Counted from the first letter of the stretch, positions 18,136 through 27,030 are shown. The stretch: DNA of 48,453 nucleotides from Synechococcales cyanobacterium S06 (GCA_011391125.1 JAABRE010000038.1:1-48453), one strand, 5' to 3'. Translations and numbers: made by a program. The notes: generated by a model not told the origin, from the sequence alone.

Positions 18136-18725
18136 ATGTTATTACCTAAAATACAATCTCAACAAACAGTTATTAGAAAAGCAAATTTAACCGATATTTC
18201 TAAGATTTATCGGTTATATAAAATAGTAGCAGAAGTTTATCCGAATAACTTAACTCAATCTGTGGATGAAATTACTTTAGATTACGTTACTGAAACTATT
18301 AATAAAGGATTAAAACAAGGTCTAGTTTTAGTAATAGATAATGGTGATATCATCGGTTATTTAAAAGCTTATACCTCACCGTTTAAATGTTTGTCTCATG
18401 TGTTAACCCATGGTACTATGATGATTCACCCCGAATGGGAAAATAAAGGTTATGGTAGCCAATTAATGCTTCGTTATCTGAGCGAAATTAAACAAAATAT
18501 GCCCCATATACTTAGATTTGAGCTATTACCTCATTCTGCTAATAAAAAGGCGATCACTAAGAGTGGCGCGTTGTGATCGCTTTTTATAAAAAACATGGTT
18601 TTGTAGAAGAGAGTATCGCAGAAAATCGAATCAGAAACAGCCAAAATAAATTAGAATCAGAGATAACTTTAGTTTGGCTGAATTCTAATTATTCTGGTCA
18701 CTTAAACTATAGTAATTTCAATTAA
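18136..18725 (+). pseudogene. GNAT N-acetyltransferase, frameshifted by a 23-bp insertion at a HIP1 site
   Basis: The first frame reads 140 GNAT codons, including MMIHPEWENKGYGSQLM (acetyl-CoA loop), then hits a stop after ITKSGAL at 18576. A 23-bp segment at 18556-18578 interrupts the gene. Removing it restores GGCGATCGCTTTTTAT, a HIP1 site, and the continuous protein NKKAIAFYKKHGFVEES, the normal GNAT C-terminus. The restored frame ends at 18725, inside the downstream MITE. An 18136-18576 product would lack the last strand and helix. The substrate cannot be told. Confidence 0.85.
18550..18580. mobile_element. Very small inserted repeat at a HIP1 site
   Basis: The inserted 19-nt core ACTAAGAGTGGCGCGTTGT is flanked by GATC on both sides, consistent with duplication of the GATC core of GCGATCGC. 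The result is an 8-bp inverted repeat, GCGATCAC and GTGATCGC. Size and behaviour resemble the very small mobile repeats described in cyanobacteria (from memory of the literature). I saw no second copy in the window. Confidence 0.7.
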
Positions 18726-18833
18726 GATTAGAACAGTTAAAAAATAGGTTCGTAGTTGCGCTTTAGCGCTTCTTAGGACTAAAGTCCAACAACAAACTAA
18801 AAACTTTTGTTTAATTTTTATTTGGAATTACTA
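18710..18833 (-). mobile_element. 124-bp TA-flanked MITE (family A), copy 2, inverted
   Basis: It has the same length and ends as the copy at 17984 but in reverse orientation, again with TA on both sides. The inverted pair encloses the GNAT gene. The end of that gene's restored frame runs into this element. Confidence 0.85.
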
Positions 18834-18920
18834 TAACTCTCATAATTGACCAAAAATAGCTTGATCAAAAAGCACGTCTACAAATAGGGAAAACATAGTC
18901 ATAGCGACAATTTATTTAAT

Positions 18921-19004
18921 GCGGAACGCGAGACTTGAACTCGCACAGGATATACTCCCACTAGAACCTGAATCTAGCGCGTCTACCAATTCCGCCAGTT
19001 CCGC
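18921..19004 (-). tRNA. trnL-CAG: tRNA-Leu, anticodon CAG
   Basis: The reverse complement folds as an 84-nt class II tRNA: acceptor GCGGAAC paired with GTTCCGC, D-arm GGCGGAATTGGTAGACGC, anticodon stem CTAGA/TCTAG with loop TTCAGGT, a long variable arm and the T-loop GTTCAAGTC. The long variable arm and G-rich D-loop indicate leucine. No CCA is encoded. It reads CUG codons. Confidence 0.95.
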
Positions 19005-19057
19005 TTTTTTCTAGCCAAACATACACAGTATCTTATTTTTGTCATTTTGTCAAGGAA

Positions 19058-19200
19058 TCTGGGCGTTGCACCTATGCAAGATGATTTGATATTTATTTTC
19101 AATGTAGGGGTAGGGCTTGTCCCTACCCTATCAGCGTTTCGGGGGCAACCACAAGGGATTGCCCCTACAATTTCATCTCAGAGTCATGCAACGCCGGAAT
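19058..19200. repeat. TGCAACGCC-ended palindromic element
   Basis: GGCGTTGCA at 19062 and TGCAACGCC at 19187 are inverted ends. Inside are two further palindromes (GGGTAGGGCTTGTCCCTACCC and GGGGCAACC with GGATTGCCCC). It fills the gap between tRNA-Leu and murA. An 85-codon frame across it is not convincing as a gene. Confidence 0.6.
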
Positions 19201-19319
19201 CTGTGTTGATAGCCAAGATTTATTTCAGACCAGAAAAAAAGTATCTGGATAAACCATCAATTGAGACAACTCGCGGTAAGATTGTAAAGAAAATTTTACA
19301 TTAAGGTGATAATATACAA

Positions 19320-20684
19320 TTGATCTTGGAGGATAGAACCATTAATAGCTTTAATAACACAATCAATAAACTTCACACCGAAGCGAATCAACCAGTTTTA
19401 GAGATTTGGGGTCGTCAACAATTATCCGGTGAAATCAAAGTTAGCGGTGCAAAAAATTCTGCTCTGGCGATTTTGGCCGGTACTTTATTATGTGGGGAGC
19501 AGTGTCGTCTCAGTAATTTGCCCAATTTAGTCGATATTGGGCGTATGTCTCAGATTTTAAGCGCTTTGGGCTTAAAATTACACCGAAATGGCGACATTTT
19601 AGACATTGATGCTACCCACATTACCACTTCCCAAGCACCTTATGAAATTGTCTCTCGACTCAGGGCCAGTTTTTTTGTTTTGGGTCCTTTGTTAGCCCGA
19701 TTAGGAGTGGCCAAAGTACCTTTACCCGGTGGTTGTGCCATCGGCGCTCGTCCTGTAGCAATTCACATCAAAGGGCTGCAAGCTTTAGGGGCTGATGTGT
19801 TTATTGAACATGGGGTCGTACACGCCAACGTAAAAGGGCGCAATGGTCGTTTAAAAGGTACTAAAATCTACTTAGATTATCCCAGTGTTGGCGCAACTGA
19901 AACCATCTTAATGGCTGCTACCTTAGCTGAAGGAGAAACCATTATTGAAAATGCGGCCTGTGAACCGGAAGTAGTTGATTTAGCTAACTTCTGTAAATCC
20001 ATGGGTGCAAAAATTAGAGGTGCTGGTACTAACACCATCATCATATCTGGAGTAGAACGTCTGCATTCTACCGATTATCCCATTATTCCCGATCGCATTG
20101 AAGCGGGAACTTTCTTGGTTGCGGGGGCAATCACGCGTTCAGAAATCAGCGTTTTTCCAGTCATTCCTGAACATTTAACCCCTGTAATTGCCAAATTAGA
20201 AGAAATTGGTTGTCAAATAATAGCCGAAGATACCCGTCGTTTAAGGATAGTGCCCAAGGAATTGAAAGGAGTGGATATCGAAACCCTACCTTACCCCGGT
20301 TTTCCCACCGATATGCAAGCACAATTTACCGCATTATTAACCACCTGTGAAGGTAACAGTATTGTCACCGAAACTGTGTTTGAAAACCGTTTGCATCATG
20401 TTGCAGAATTACAGCGTATGGGTGCAAATATCAAACTTAAAGGTCATAATGCCATCATTAAAGGAGTGCATCAATTATCTGGTGCACCCATTACAGGGAG
20501 CGACTTACGAGCTTCTGCAGCCATGGTTTTAGCCGGTTTAGCCGCTGACGGAAAAACCCTAGTTTATGGCTTAGAACACCTTGACCGAGGTTACGAAAAC
20601 ATCGAAGAAAAACTGCGGGGTTTAGGGGCGAAAATTCGCCGACTTGACTCTTTAAGTCAAGAACTCCACCTAGTTGGAGTTTAA
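19320..20684 (+). CDS. murA: UDP-N-acetylglucosamine 1-carboxyvinyltransferase (MurA)
   Basis: MurA adds enolpyruvate from PEP to UDP-GlcNAc, the first committed step of peptidoglycan synthesis, in the cytoplasm. The 454-residue protein shows [13 protein letters not shown] at 40-52 and the catalytic loop [10 protein letters not shown] with Cys139, the fosfomycin-target residue. Also visible are [13 protein letters not shown] and [12 protein letters not shown]. No ATG occurs before the conserved core, so the start is non-ATG: the TTG at 19320 with AAGGTG about 14 bases upstream, or the TTG at 19326. It stands alone on the plus strand. Confidence 0.95.
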   Translation: MILEDRTINSFNNTINKLHTEANQPVLEIWGRQQLSGEIKVSGAKNSALAILAGTLLCGEQCRLSNLPNLVDIGRMSQILSALGLKLHRNGDILDIDATHITTSQAPYEIVSRLRASFFVLGPLLARLGVAKVPLPGGCAIGARPVAIHIKGLQALGADVFIEHGVVHANVKGRNGRLKGTKIYLDYPSVGATETILMAATLAEGETIIENAACEPEVVDLANFCKSMGAKIRGAGTNTIIISGVERLHSTDYPIIPDRIEAGTFLVAGAITRSEISVFPVIPEHLTPVIAKLEEIGCQIIAEDTRRLRIVPKELKGVDIETLPYPGFPTDMQAQFTALLTTCEGNSIVTETVFENRLHHVAELQRMGANIKLKGHNAIIKGVHQLSGAPITGSDLRASAAMVLAGLAADGKTLVYGLEHLDRGYENIEEKLRGLGAKIRRLDSLSQELHLVGV

Positions 20685-20770
20685 TCTTAACAAAACGATT
20701 AAGAAACTTTTAACATAATTGCTCAGTCATTATCTATAACTAAAAAATGCAGTTATGAAAAAGGGCAATT

Positions 20771-21520
20771 ATGTTAAAATCACTGAGTTTATTAATAAGT
20801 GTAGGTGTCATCTTAGGTAGCAATACCGTAGCTCATGCTAATCCTCTGGTTTGGCAAATTCTCAGCCAAAATAACGCCGAAATCCCAGATATTGTGATCG
20901 ATGACAACCCCTCTAATCCCCAAACTCCACCTTCATCCACAACGACTAATAGTGACACTCGGTTTACCTGTGAGATTTATAATGGCGAATATACCGTCAT
21001 GTATCACCCAGAAAGCCAAACGGGTAAATCCTATCCTTGGGCAATTCCTAGTAAAATGGGAGGAGGATGGAGTTCAGAAAAACGCTGTTATGCCATTAGT
21101 GACAGATTAGAAAAATATCGCCCTGATGGCTTATTAGAATTGCGTACAGGTATAGAAAACGGTTATGATACCCTCTGTGCTACGACGGTGGATGTCCCAA
21201 GCTGTCGTATTGTTTTAACTGTACCCATTGGCAAAAATCCTGAAACCGTTAGAGATCAAGTCTTCGATAACCTGATTACCTCTGATAGTGGCCAACAAGT
21301 CGAAGGAGTTAATGCTTATACTAGCAATGGTGGTATAAATTTAGGCAATTTAGGCGGCATTCTCCCACCAAATAAACCTCGCACTGCTATTAATTTACAA
21401 CAGTTTTTAGCTCCGGCTGATCGCGGTACCGGGAAATATTTAACTAATACAAATAATACCATTACTCCTTCTGCTCCACAATCTCAACCCAGTCAACTTA
21501 ACCCCGATAAATTCCGTTAA
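20771..21520 (+). CDS. Exported COP23-domain protein
   Basis: The 249-residue protein has a signal peptide (likely cleavage after AHA at residue 23). The COP23-type domain includes RFTCEIYNGEYTVMYHP near 64-80, a WSSEKRCYAISDRLEKYR segment near 100-117 and cysteines at about 66, 106, 136 and 144 that could form disulfides. COP23 was named for a rhythmic membrane-associated protein in cyanobacteria; its biochemical role is not known. The C-terminus is low complexity (SAPQSQPSQLN). A hairpin follows at 21531. Confidence 0.8.
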   Translation: MLKSLSLLISVGVILGSNTVAHANPLVWQILSQNNAEIPDIVIDDNPSNPQTPPSSTTTNSDTRFTCEIYNGEYTVMYHPESQTGKSYPWAIPSKMGGGWSSEKRCYAISDRLEKYRPDGLLELRTGIENGYDTLCATTVDVPSCRIVLTVPIGKNPETVRDQVFDNLITSDSGQQVEGVNAYTSNGGINLGNLGGILPPNKPRTAINLQQFLAPADRGTGKYLTNTNNTITPSAPQSQPSQLNPDKFR

Positions 21521-21530
21521 TCTGGTGAAT

Positions 21531-21563
21531 AAACTTCCGAAATCTGCTAGACTTCGGAAGTTT
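21531..21563 (+). terminator. Hairpin after the COP23-domain gene
   Basis: AAACTTCCGAA and TTCGGAAGTTT form a perfect 11-bp stem with an 11-base loop, 11 bases after the stop codon. A short TTTT lies a little further on. It probably ends transcription of the gene. Confidence 0.6.
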
Positions 21564-21755
21564 GAGCGGGGTTTTCAATGGCCTAAATAACAGAAAGAAT
21601 CTGATTTTTAAATAACACATGAGATAATAAATAAACAGGATTTATGCACTAACAAAGAAAAAATGTCATTCACCAGCGACAGTGAGGAATCTCAAACCCT
21701 TATTAAATCGTGACAGCGCATAAGTCTTAATAAAGATAATTTATCGGTATTTATA

Positions 21756-22703
21756 ATGACTGCAAAAGTAAAACCAGATTGGGCCGGAAATGACTTACTT
21801 TCTAAATTTGTGAATGTTTTGATTAACACAAAACCCATTTATGAATTAATGAAAATACAGGCCAGAAATGTCTTAATTAAAACGGCCGAAAAAAAAGGTG
21901 TACCTTGGCGCAAAAATTGCCAAGATTTGGCAAATTCCCCCGCAATTAGCCTCTTTAACGAAATTAATGACCCCAACGTCACCTATCCTGACTATTATCA
22001 AGTTCCTTTTCATGCTTACCCCGAAGGCAACTTGTCTTGGCAAGCTGCTTTTGAAGCATCGTCGGCGACTTATGCCATGTGTTTGCGGGTTTGGCCAAAG
22101 GAAGATATTACCGCAGAAACCGCACAGGAAAGACTACGCGGGTCTTTTTTGTCCATTTTAGGCGAATACTGCCCTAAAATCGTTCATAATGCCCTAGATA
22201 TTGGCTGTTCGGTGGGCATATCCACCCGCTCTCTTCATCAATATTTAGGCCAACGCCAATCCGAACCAGTTAAAACCGTGGGACTTGACCTTTCCCCCTA
22301 TATGTTGAGTGTGGCTAAAGTTCAAGATGTTGAAGGAGAAATTAGTCAATGGGTGCATGGATTAGCGGAAAAAACCGAATTTGCTGACAATTCCTTTGAT
22401 GTTGTCACCCTTCAATTTTTATTACATGAGTTGCCAGGTGTGGCAAGTAAAGCAATTTTCACCGAAATCTTAAGAATTTTGCGGCCTAATGGTTGTTTGG
22501 CGATCGTAGATAATAACCCCAAATCTACGGTAATTCAAAACTTACCTCCGGTGTTATTTACGCTGATGAAAAGTACCGAACCTTGGAGCGATGATTATTA
22601 TACTTTTGATGTGGAAAATGCTTTACAAGAAGTTGGTTTTGAGCATAAAACAACCTTAGAAAGTGATCCTCGTCATCGCACAATTATCGCTATAAAACGA
22701 TAA
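21756..22703 (+). CDS. Class I SAM-dependent methyltransferase
   Basis: The 315-residue protein has a helical N-domain of about 140 residues, then a Rossmann methyltransferase: motif I ALDIGCSVGIS near 146, the acidic end of strand 2 in VGLDLSPYML, motif IV in DVVTLQFLLHELPG, and LRILRPNGCLAIVD (post-motif). The substrate is unknown. Similar stand-alone proteins are common in cyanobacteria. Family assignment is confident, role is not. Confidence 0.85.
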   Translation: MTAKVKPDWAGNDLLSKFVNVLINTKPIYELMKIQARNVLIKTAEKKGVPWRKNCQDLANSPAISLFNEINDPNVTYPDYYQVPFHAYPEGNLSWQAAFEASSATYAMCLRVWPKEDITAETAQERLRGSFLSILGEYCPKIVHNALDIGCSVGISTRSLHQYLGQRQSEPVKTVGLDLSPYMLSVAKVQDVEGEISQWVHGLAEKTEFADNSFDVVTLQFLLHELPGVASKAIFTEILRILRPNGCLAIVDNNPKSTVIQNLPPVLFTLMKSTEPWSDDYYTFDVENALQEVGFEHKTTLESDPRHRTIIAIKR

Positions 22704-22766
22704 AGTAAGTGGTCAAAATTAATTAGATAAATGTAAAAGTTGGTTGTTGCGCTTTAGCGCTAAAGC

Positions 22767-22803
22767 GCAACAACCAACCTTGTTTGAAATCGGATTTTTG
22801 TAG
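22767..22803 (+). repeat. 37-bp direct repeat, left copy
   Basis: A 37-bp sequence starting GCAACAACCAACCTTGTTTG occurs here and again at 23548-23584 in the same orientation. The two copies bracket the DUF6883/DUF4926 gene pair. Here it follows the palindrome GCGCTTTAGCGCTAAAGCGC. Confidence 0.85.
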
Positions 22804-22833
22804 ATCAAAAAAGGTAAATTAATTAAACAAAAA

Positions 22834-23166
22834 ATGAAATTACCTAATCCAGAAAACACACTGATTGATAATAATAAATTAAGCGGTTATTCCCTTAATT
22901 TTAATCATTATGATGGACAACATAAAGCTCGTGTTTTCAAAGCTGCTTTAAATCTTACCATTGAGAATATTGAAGAGCTAAAAACAGCCCTTTTATTAGC
23001 CGTAAAAAACCATAAAGCGATCCCTGATCAAGCTAATAGTTATGGACAGAAATATGTGATTGATTTTCCTTTGAATAGAGAAAATAAAACTGCCATTATT
23101 CATAGTGTTTGGATAGTGAGATATACAGAAAATTTTGCTCGTTTAGTTACCTGTTATATACTTTAG
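22834..23166 (+). CDS. DUF6883-like small protein
   Basis: The 110-residue protein begins MKLPNPENTLIDNNKLSGY and contains LNFNHYDGQHKARVFKAAL and SVWIVRYTENFARLVTCYIL. This pattern (a substrate-like N-terminus, a GxHKARVF motif, a C-terminal strand ending in RLVTCY) is what I associate with DUF6883. It is followed 14 bp downstream by a DUF4926-like gene. The pairing and small size suggest a toxin-antitoxin or toxin-immunity unit, but that is inference. Confidence 0.7.
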   Translation: MKLPNPENTLIDNNKLSGYSLNFNHYDGQHKARVFKAALNLTIENIEELKTALLLAVKNHKAIPDQANSYGQKYVIDFPLNRENKTAIIHSVWIVRYTENFARLVTCYIL

Positions 23167-23180
23167 AAAAGATCAAAAAT

Positions 23181-23405
23181 ATGAAATTATTAGACATAGT
23201 AGCACTCTTAGAAAATTTACCCGAACTTAATCTATATCGGGGTCAAATTGGGACAATTGTTGAAGAATATGAATCTGGCGTTTTTGAAGTCGAATTTAGT
23301 GATAATCAGGGGAAAGCTTACGCTATAGAAACATTAAAAGAAGATCAATTAATGGTATTGTATCATTATCCTTTACCCCAAGAAAAAATAACTGTTTTAA
23401 ACTAA
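23181..23405 (+). CDS. DUF4926-like small protein
   Basis: I start this 74-residue protein at the ATG at 23181, MKLLDIVALLENLPE, which matches the DUF4926 N-terminus; a longer frame from 23109 would overlap the upstream gene. It contains YRGQIGTIVEEYESGVFEVEF, an SH3-like barrel pattern. It is probably cotranscribed with the DUF6883-like gene. A 124-bp MITE starts six bases after the stop. Confidence 0.75.
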   Translation: MKLLDIVALLENLPELNLYRGQIGTIVEEYESGVFEVEFSDNQGKAYAIETLKEDQLMVLYHYPLPQEKITVLN

Positions 23406-23410
23406 ATTTA

Positions 23411-23534
23411 TAGTAATTTCAATTAAGATTAGAACAGTAGAAAAATAGGTTCGTTGTTGCGCTTTAGCGCTTCTTAGGACTAAAGTCCAACAACAAACTA
23501 AAAACTTTTGTTTAATTTTTATTTGGAATTACTG
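23411..23534 (-). mobile_element. 124-bp TA-flanked MITE (family A), copy 3
   Basis: It has the same orientation as the copy at 18710, the same 124-bp length and TA on both sides. The right end reads TTACTG instead of TTACTA. It lies between the DUF4926-like gene and the right 37-bp direct repeat. Confidence 0.85.
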
Positions 23535-23547
23535 TAGGCTTAAAGAA

Positions 23548-23584
23548 GCAACAACCAACCTTGTTTGAAATCGGATTTTTGTAG
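23548..23584 (+). repeat. 37-bp direct repeat, right copy
   Basis: Direct repeat of 22767-22803, identical as far as I can read. It lies just before the ribosome-binding site of the VapB-like gene. Confidence 0.85.
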
Positions 23585-23623
23585 TTAAAATTATAACTAA
23601 AGATGTTAATCAGGAGTAAAAAA

Positions 23624-23836
23624 ATGAACCGTATTTTAGAAGCAACTTGTCATCAAGGTAACTTAATGTTAGAAGAAAAATTACCCGAATCGATGGAAGG
23701 TAAAAAGATTAAAATAATTTTAGTAGAAGATGATAACCTCGAAAAAAGAAAAGCTAACTTTTTAAAATTAGCAGCTCAACATTCTTCTAAATTACCAGAA
23801 AACTATCAATTTAATCGGGATGAAATTTATGAATAA
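23624..23836 (+). CDS. VapB-type antitoxin
   Basis: The 70-residue protein from the ATG at 23624 is preceded by a good CAGGAG site at 23611. MNRILEATCHQGNLMLEEKLPESMEGKKIKI is a typical short beta-strand DNA-binding antitoxin start, and the tail (LPENYQFNRDEIYE) should bind the toxin. It overlaps the PIN toxin gene, so the two are translationally coupled. Confidence 0.8.
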   Translation: MNRILEATCHQGNLMLEEKLPESMEGKKIKIILVEDDNLEKRKANFLKLAAQHSSKLPENYQFNRDEIYE

Positions 23837-24245
23837 GTCTCAAATTATAATTGATAGCAATATTTGGGTTTATTTTTATGCAAAAGATACCCAAGAAAAA
23901 TATGCAATTGCAGAACAATTAATTAATGACAATTTTTACAATTTAATTGTTAGCACTCAAATTTTAGGAGAGGTTTATCATGTTTTAACAAGGAAAAGAA
24001 TTTTCACTAAAGAAGAAGCTAAAAACATAATTATTGAGTTAAGTAGCAGTTTTTTAGTGGCTGAAATAGATACCATTAAGGTATTACAAGCGTTAGATAT
24101 TAACTCAAAATATCAATATTCCTATTGGGATAGTTTAATAATTGCGACTGCTTTAAATCAAAATTGTTCAATTATTTATTCTGAAGATATGCAATCTAAT
24201 CAGCTAATTGAAAATAAAACAACTATTATTAACCCTTTTATTTGA
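23829..24245 (+). CDS. vapC: PIN-domain ribonuclease toxin (VapC)
   Basis: From the ATG at 23829 the toxin has 138 residues; an ATG at 23820 is also possible. The PIN acidic set is visible: IIIDSNIW near residue 8, GEVYHVL near 47, YWDSLIIATAL near 103 and YSEDMQ near 120. VapC toxins cut tRNA or rRNA when the antitoxin is lost. The gene overlaps its antitoxin by eight bases. This is the only undamaged VapBC pair in the window. Confidence 0.88.
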   Translation: MNKSQIIIDSNIWVYFYAKDTQEKYAIAEQLINDNFYNLIVSTQILGEVYHVLTRKRIFTKEEAKNIIIELSSSFLVAEIDTIKVLQALDINSKYQYSYWDSLIIATALNQNCSIIYSEDMQSNQLIENKTTIINPFI

Positions 24246-24254
24246 GTTATAGGT

Positions 24255-24311
24255 AGGCACTGTAGAGACGTAGCAGCTACTGTAGAGACGTAGCATGCTA
24301 CGTCTCTACAT
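24255..24311. repeat. GTAGAGACGTAGC palindrome
   Basis: TGTAGAGACGTAGCAGCTAC is followed by TGTAGAGACGTAGCAT and its exact reverse complement ATGCTACGTCTCTACA. This repeat type is common in cyanobacterial spacers. Lying between convergent vapC and speA, it may serve as a terminator for both. Confidence 0.75.
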
Positions 24312-24328
24312 TTCAACACCCGACAATG

Positions 24329-26296
24329 TTAACTCAAATATGTGTAACTCCTCAGACTTTTTTCGTAGTTTTCTAACAGTAATTGGGATTGTTCTAAGGT
24401 GATTTTATGTTCTTGAACCGCTTGTTCTGTTCGGCGACGTACTTTTTCGAGTAAATCTTCGGGGTTATATTGAACATAACCTAAAACTTCCTGAATGGTA
24501 TCACCTTTAACCACATATTGAATTTGAGGACCTTTTGGTGTCATCTGAATATGAACTACATTGGTATCCCCAAAAAGATTATGTAAATTACCCATTATTT
24601 CTTGATATGCTCCTACCAAAAACATTCCTAAATAATAGGGTTTTTCATTTAAAGAATGCAATTCTAAAAAGGATTTTACATCCGTCAAGTCAATGAATTT
24701 ATCTAGTTTTCCGTCACTATCACAGGTTAAATCGGCTAAAATACCTCGTTCGGTGGGTTCTTCATTTAATCGGTGAATCGGCAAAATGGGGAATAGTTGG
24801 TCAATTGCCCAAAAATCAGGAGCGGATTGAAAAACAGACAAATTAACATAGTAAATTGAGGACATAATGGTCTCCAAATCTTCTAAATCATCGGGTACAT
24901 ATTCCTGATTAATGATAATTTCCCTGATTTTATGACAACAAGCCCAATATAATTGTTCTGCCCTTGATCTTTCGGTTAAACTTAGATAACCAAAATTAAA
25001 TAAACTGATGGCTTCTTCTTTAAATTGAATTGCGTCGTGATAAGCTTCTTGATAATTTTCAGGGTCAATATTTTGGTAAGTTTCCCACAGATTGCGCAGC
25101 ACTAAATGCTCTTTTTCTGGTACAGAATTAGGTGGAGAAGTGGAGACATTATTGTTACCTAATACGTTAAAAATTAACACAGATTGATGGGAAGCGATCG
25201 CCCTTCCGCTCTCACTAACTAACACAGGAGCAGCGATATTTCTTTCCTCACAAGCTTCCTTAACTTCCGCTACAATATCATTAGCATAATTTTGCATATT
25301 GTAATTTTTAGAAGCATAAAAATTAGTTTTAGAACCATCATAATCGACAGCTAAACCACCACCAACGTCTAAATAATTCATATTTGCGCCTAATTTTACC
25401 AATTCGCAATAAATTTGTGACGCTTCTCTAATAGCTTCTTTTATTACAGAAATCGAGGAAATTTGTGAACCAATATGAAAATGAAGTAATTGCAAAATCG
25501 ACAATTTACCCGCATTTTTTAAAGTATTAACTACCTCAATAATTTCGGGAATAGTTAGGCCAAATTTAGCTCGATCGCCCGTAGAACTGCCCCAGCGACC
25601 AATACCTTTTGAGCGCAATTTTGCCCTGACACCAACCACTGGTTCAATGTTTAATTTAGCGCTAATTTCTAAGATTATATGTAACTCCGATAATTGCTCA
25701 ATTACAATAATTGGTTGGTGTCCTAAAGTGGTAGCTAAAAGAGCAGTTTCGATGTAATCTTTATCCTTATAACCATTACAAATTAACAGCGCTTGTGAAT
25801 CGTCATTTTTCACATTTTGGCTTGGTTCTAGGGCAGCCAAAGCAATAATTAGCTCAGGTTTTGAACCGGCCTCCAGCCCAAATTGATAGGGCTTGCCGTA
25901 TTCCACCAAAGCCTCCACTAAATGGCGATGTTGATTACATTTGATGGGAAAAACTCCGCGATAGGAATTGGGGTATTTATAACGGGCGATCGCCTTAGAA
26001 AAACAAGCATTTAAACGCTCAATTCGGTCAGCTAAAATATCAGAAAAACGGATTAATAAAGGTAACTCAATATTTCTTTGCTTAAGTGATTCAACAAGCT
26101 CGAATAGATCCAAAGAACCACCCCGATCGCCTTGGGGAGAAACCGTTACATGGCCATCGGAATTAATGGAAAAATAGGGTTCACCCCAACCTTGAATGCG
26201 GTATAAATTTTCGCTATCTTCGAGAGTCCAAGACTTAGCAACTTCCGGCACAGTTTCTGCTACAATTACATTTACTTTTTCAATTTGATTTACCAT
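24329..26296 (-). CDS. speA: Biosynthetic arginine decarboxylase
   Basis: SpeA converts arginine to agmatine with PLP, the first step of the agmatine route to putrescine and spermidine. The protein has 655 residues from the ATG at 26296, which has GAGG seven bases upstream; a TTG at 26308 is the longer alternative. Hallmarks: the PLP lysine in GVFPIKCNQ (Lys119), GVRAKLRSKGIGRWGSS, LLHFHIGSQ, LDVGGGLAVDYDGS and the C-terminal VGAYQEIMGNLHNLFGDTN. The length fits the family. It is surrounded by toxin-antitoxin loci but is itself a housekeeping gene. Confidence 0.97.
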   Translation of the reverse strand: MVNQIEKVNVIVAETVPEVAKSWTLEDSENLYRIQGWGEPYFSINSDGHVTVSPQGDRGGSLDLFELVESLKQRNIELPLLIRFSDILADRIERLNACFSKAIARYKYPNSYRGVFPIKCNQHRHLVEALVEYGKPYQFGLEAGSKPELIIALAALEPSQNVKNDDSQALLICNGYKDKDYIETALLATTLGHQPIIVIEQLSELHIILEISAKLNIEPVVGVRAKLRSKGIGRWGSSTGDRAKFGLTIPEIIEVVNTLKNAGKLSILQLLHFHIGSQISSISVIKEAIREASQIYCELVKLGANMNYLDVGGGLAVDYDGSKTNFYASKNYNMQNYANDIVAEVKEACEERNIAAPVLVSESGRAIASHQSVLIFNVLGNNNVSTSPPNSVPEKEHLVLRNLWETYQNIDPENYQEAYHDAIQFKEEAISLFNFGYLSLTERSRAEQLYWACCHKIREIIINQEYVPDDLEDLETIMSSIYYVNLSVFQSAPDFWAIDQLFPILPIHRLNEEPTERGILADLTCDSDGKLDKFIDLTDVKSFLELHSLNEKPYYLGMFLVGAYQEIMGNLHNLFGDTNVVHIQMTPKGPQIQYVVKGDTIQEVLGYVQYNPEDLLEKVRRRTEQAVQEHKITLEQSQLLLENYEKSLRSYTYLS

Positions 26297-26378
26297 AATT
26301 AACCTCAAATACTCAGAATCTTAATTATATATCTTAAGAGACAATTTAACTAATATTTTTTTATTTTTACCTATCTTA

Positions 26379-26670
26379 TTATTTTATTTCATCAATAATA
26401 ACTAACTTTAAATTAGGAATATTTTTTAATCTTTTTGCCCTCAATATAATTTATAAGTCCCATTAATCACGCTCCTGACTAATAAATTTATCTGCTTTTT
26501 GTGAAGTTGTAAAGCAACCTTTACCAGTACCAATAATGTGACTTAAAGTTTGTTTTTTTTTGCTTAATTTATCTGGTTTTTTCGCTAAGATAAGTCATTA
26601 ATTGCAATTTTTCTTCTTCTGTTATTTGCTCAATTTCTTGAATAATTTTGTGTAAAACTTGACTACTCAT
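26379..26670 (-). pseudogene. Degenerate VapBC locus: frameshifted antitoxin and toxin tail
   Basis: From the ATG at 26670 the frame reads MSSQVLHKIIQEIEQITEEE and breaks in a poly-A run near 26580. Removing one A restores an antitoxin that continues to IIGTGKGCFTTSQKADKFIS and QERD. Downstream, the end IILRAKRLKNIPNLKLVIID looks like the C-terminus of a PIN toxin whose body is deleted. The locus is dead. The 26309-26750 gap otherwise holds nothing I recognise. Confidence 0.65.
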
Positions 26671-26749
26671 TAAGATCAACTCTCCTTAAGTAAAAAAATA
26701 CGATTTCTTCTCAATATTATCAGATCTCAAAAGATATTTTTTATTTATC

Positions 26750-26941
26750 TCATTGCTCTCTTAATTGTTGTTGAAATTCTAAAGGATCAACTTTTTTAGA
26801 TAAAAAACCAAACCATTTATCAAATTTAGGATTTATTTTTTCTTTTTGTTGTATTAATTGAGTTAATTCTTGTAATAGTTTTTTTTGTTCTTCAAAAGGT
26901 AACTGCTCGGCCTGCTTAATTATTTGAGTATAATTAATCAT
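26750..26941 (-). CDS. Small antitoxin-like protein
   Basis: The 63-residue helical protein (MINYTQIIKQAEQLPFEEQKK, then LLQELTQLI and a tail with FDKWFGFLSKK) resembles orphan VapB-type antitoxins in size and pattern. No toxin gene follows. It is divergent from the small gene at 27031. Confidence 0.5.
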   Translation of the reverse strand: MINYTQIIKQAEQLPFEEQKKLLQELTQLIQQKEKINPKFDKWFGFLSKKVDPLEFQQQLREQ

Positions 26942-27030
26942 GTTAATTACTCCGCATATTAATTGCTCATTTATGATAACATATTTAGACTATAATAAAT
27001 AAAAATAAATTATTAAGGAGAGTTTAACTT

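Noticed and set aside
19047-19304. 85-codon open frame between tRNA-Leu and murA
   Set aside because: It runs across a palindromic element, has no recognisable domain and no clear ribosome site.
24255-24311. Possible small RNA gene in the GTAGAGACG palindrome
   Set aside because: It matches a common dispersed cyanobacterial repeat type and shows no promoter that I can identify.
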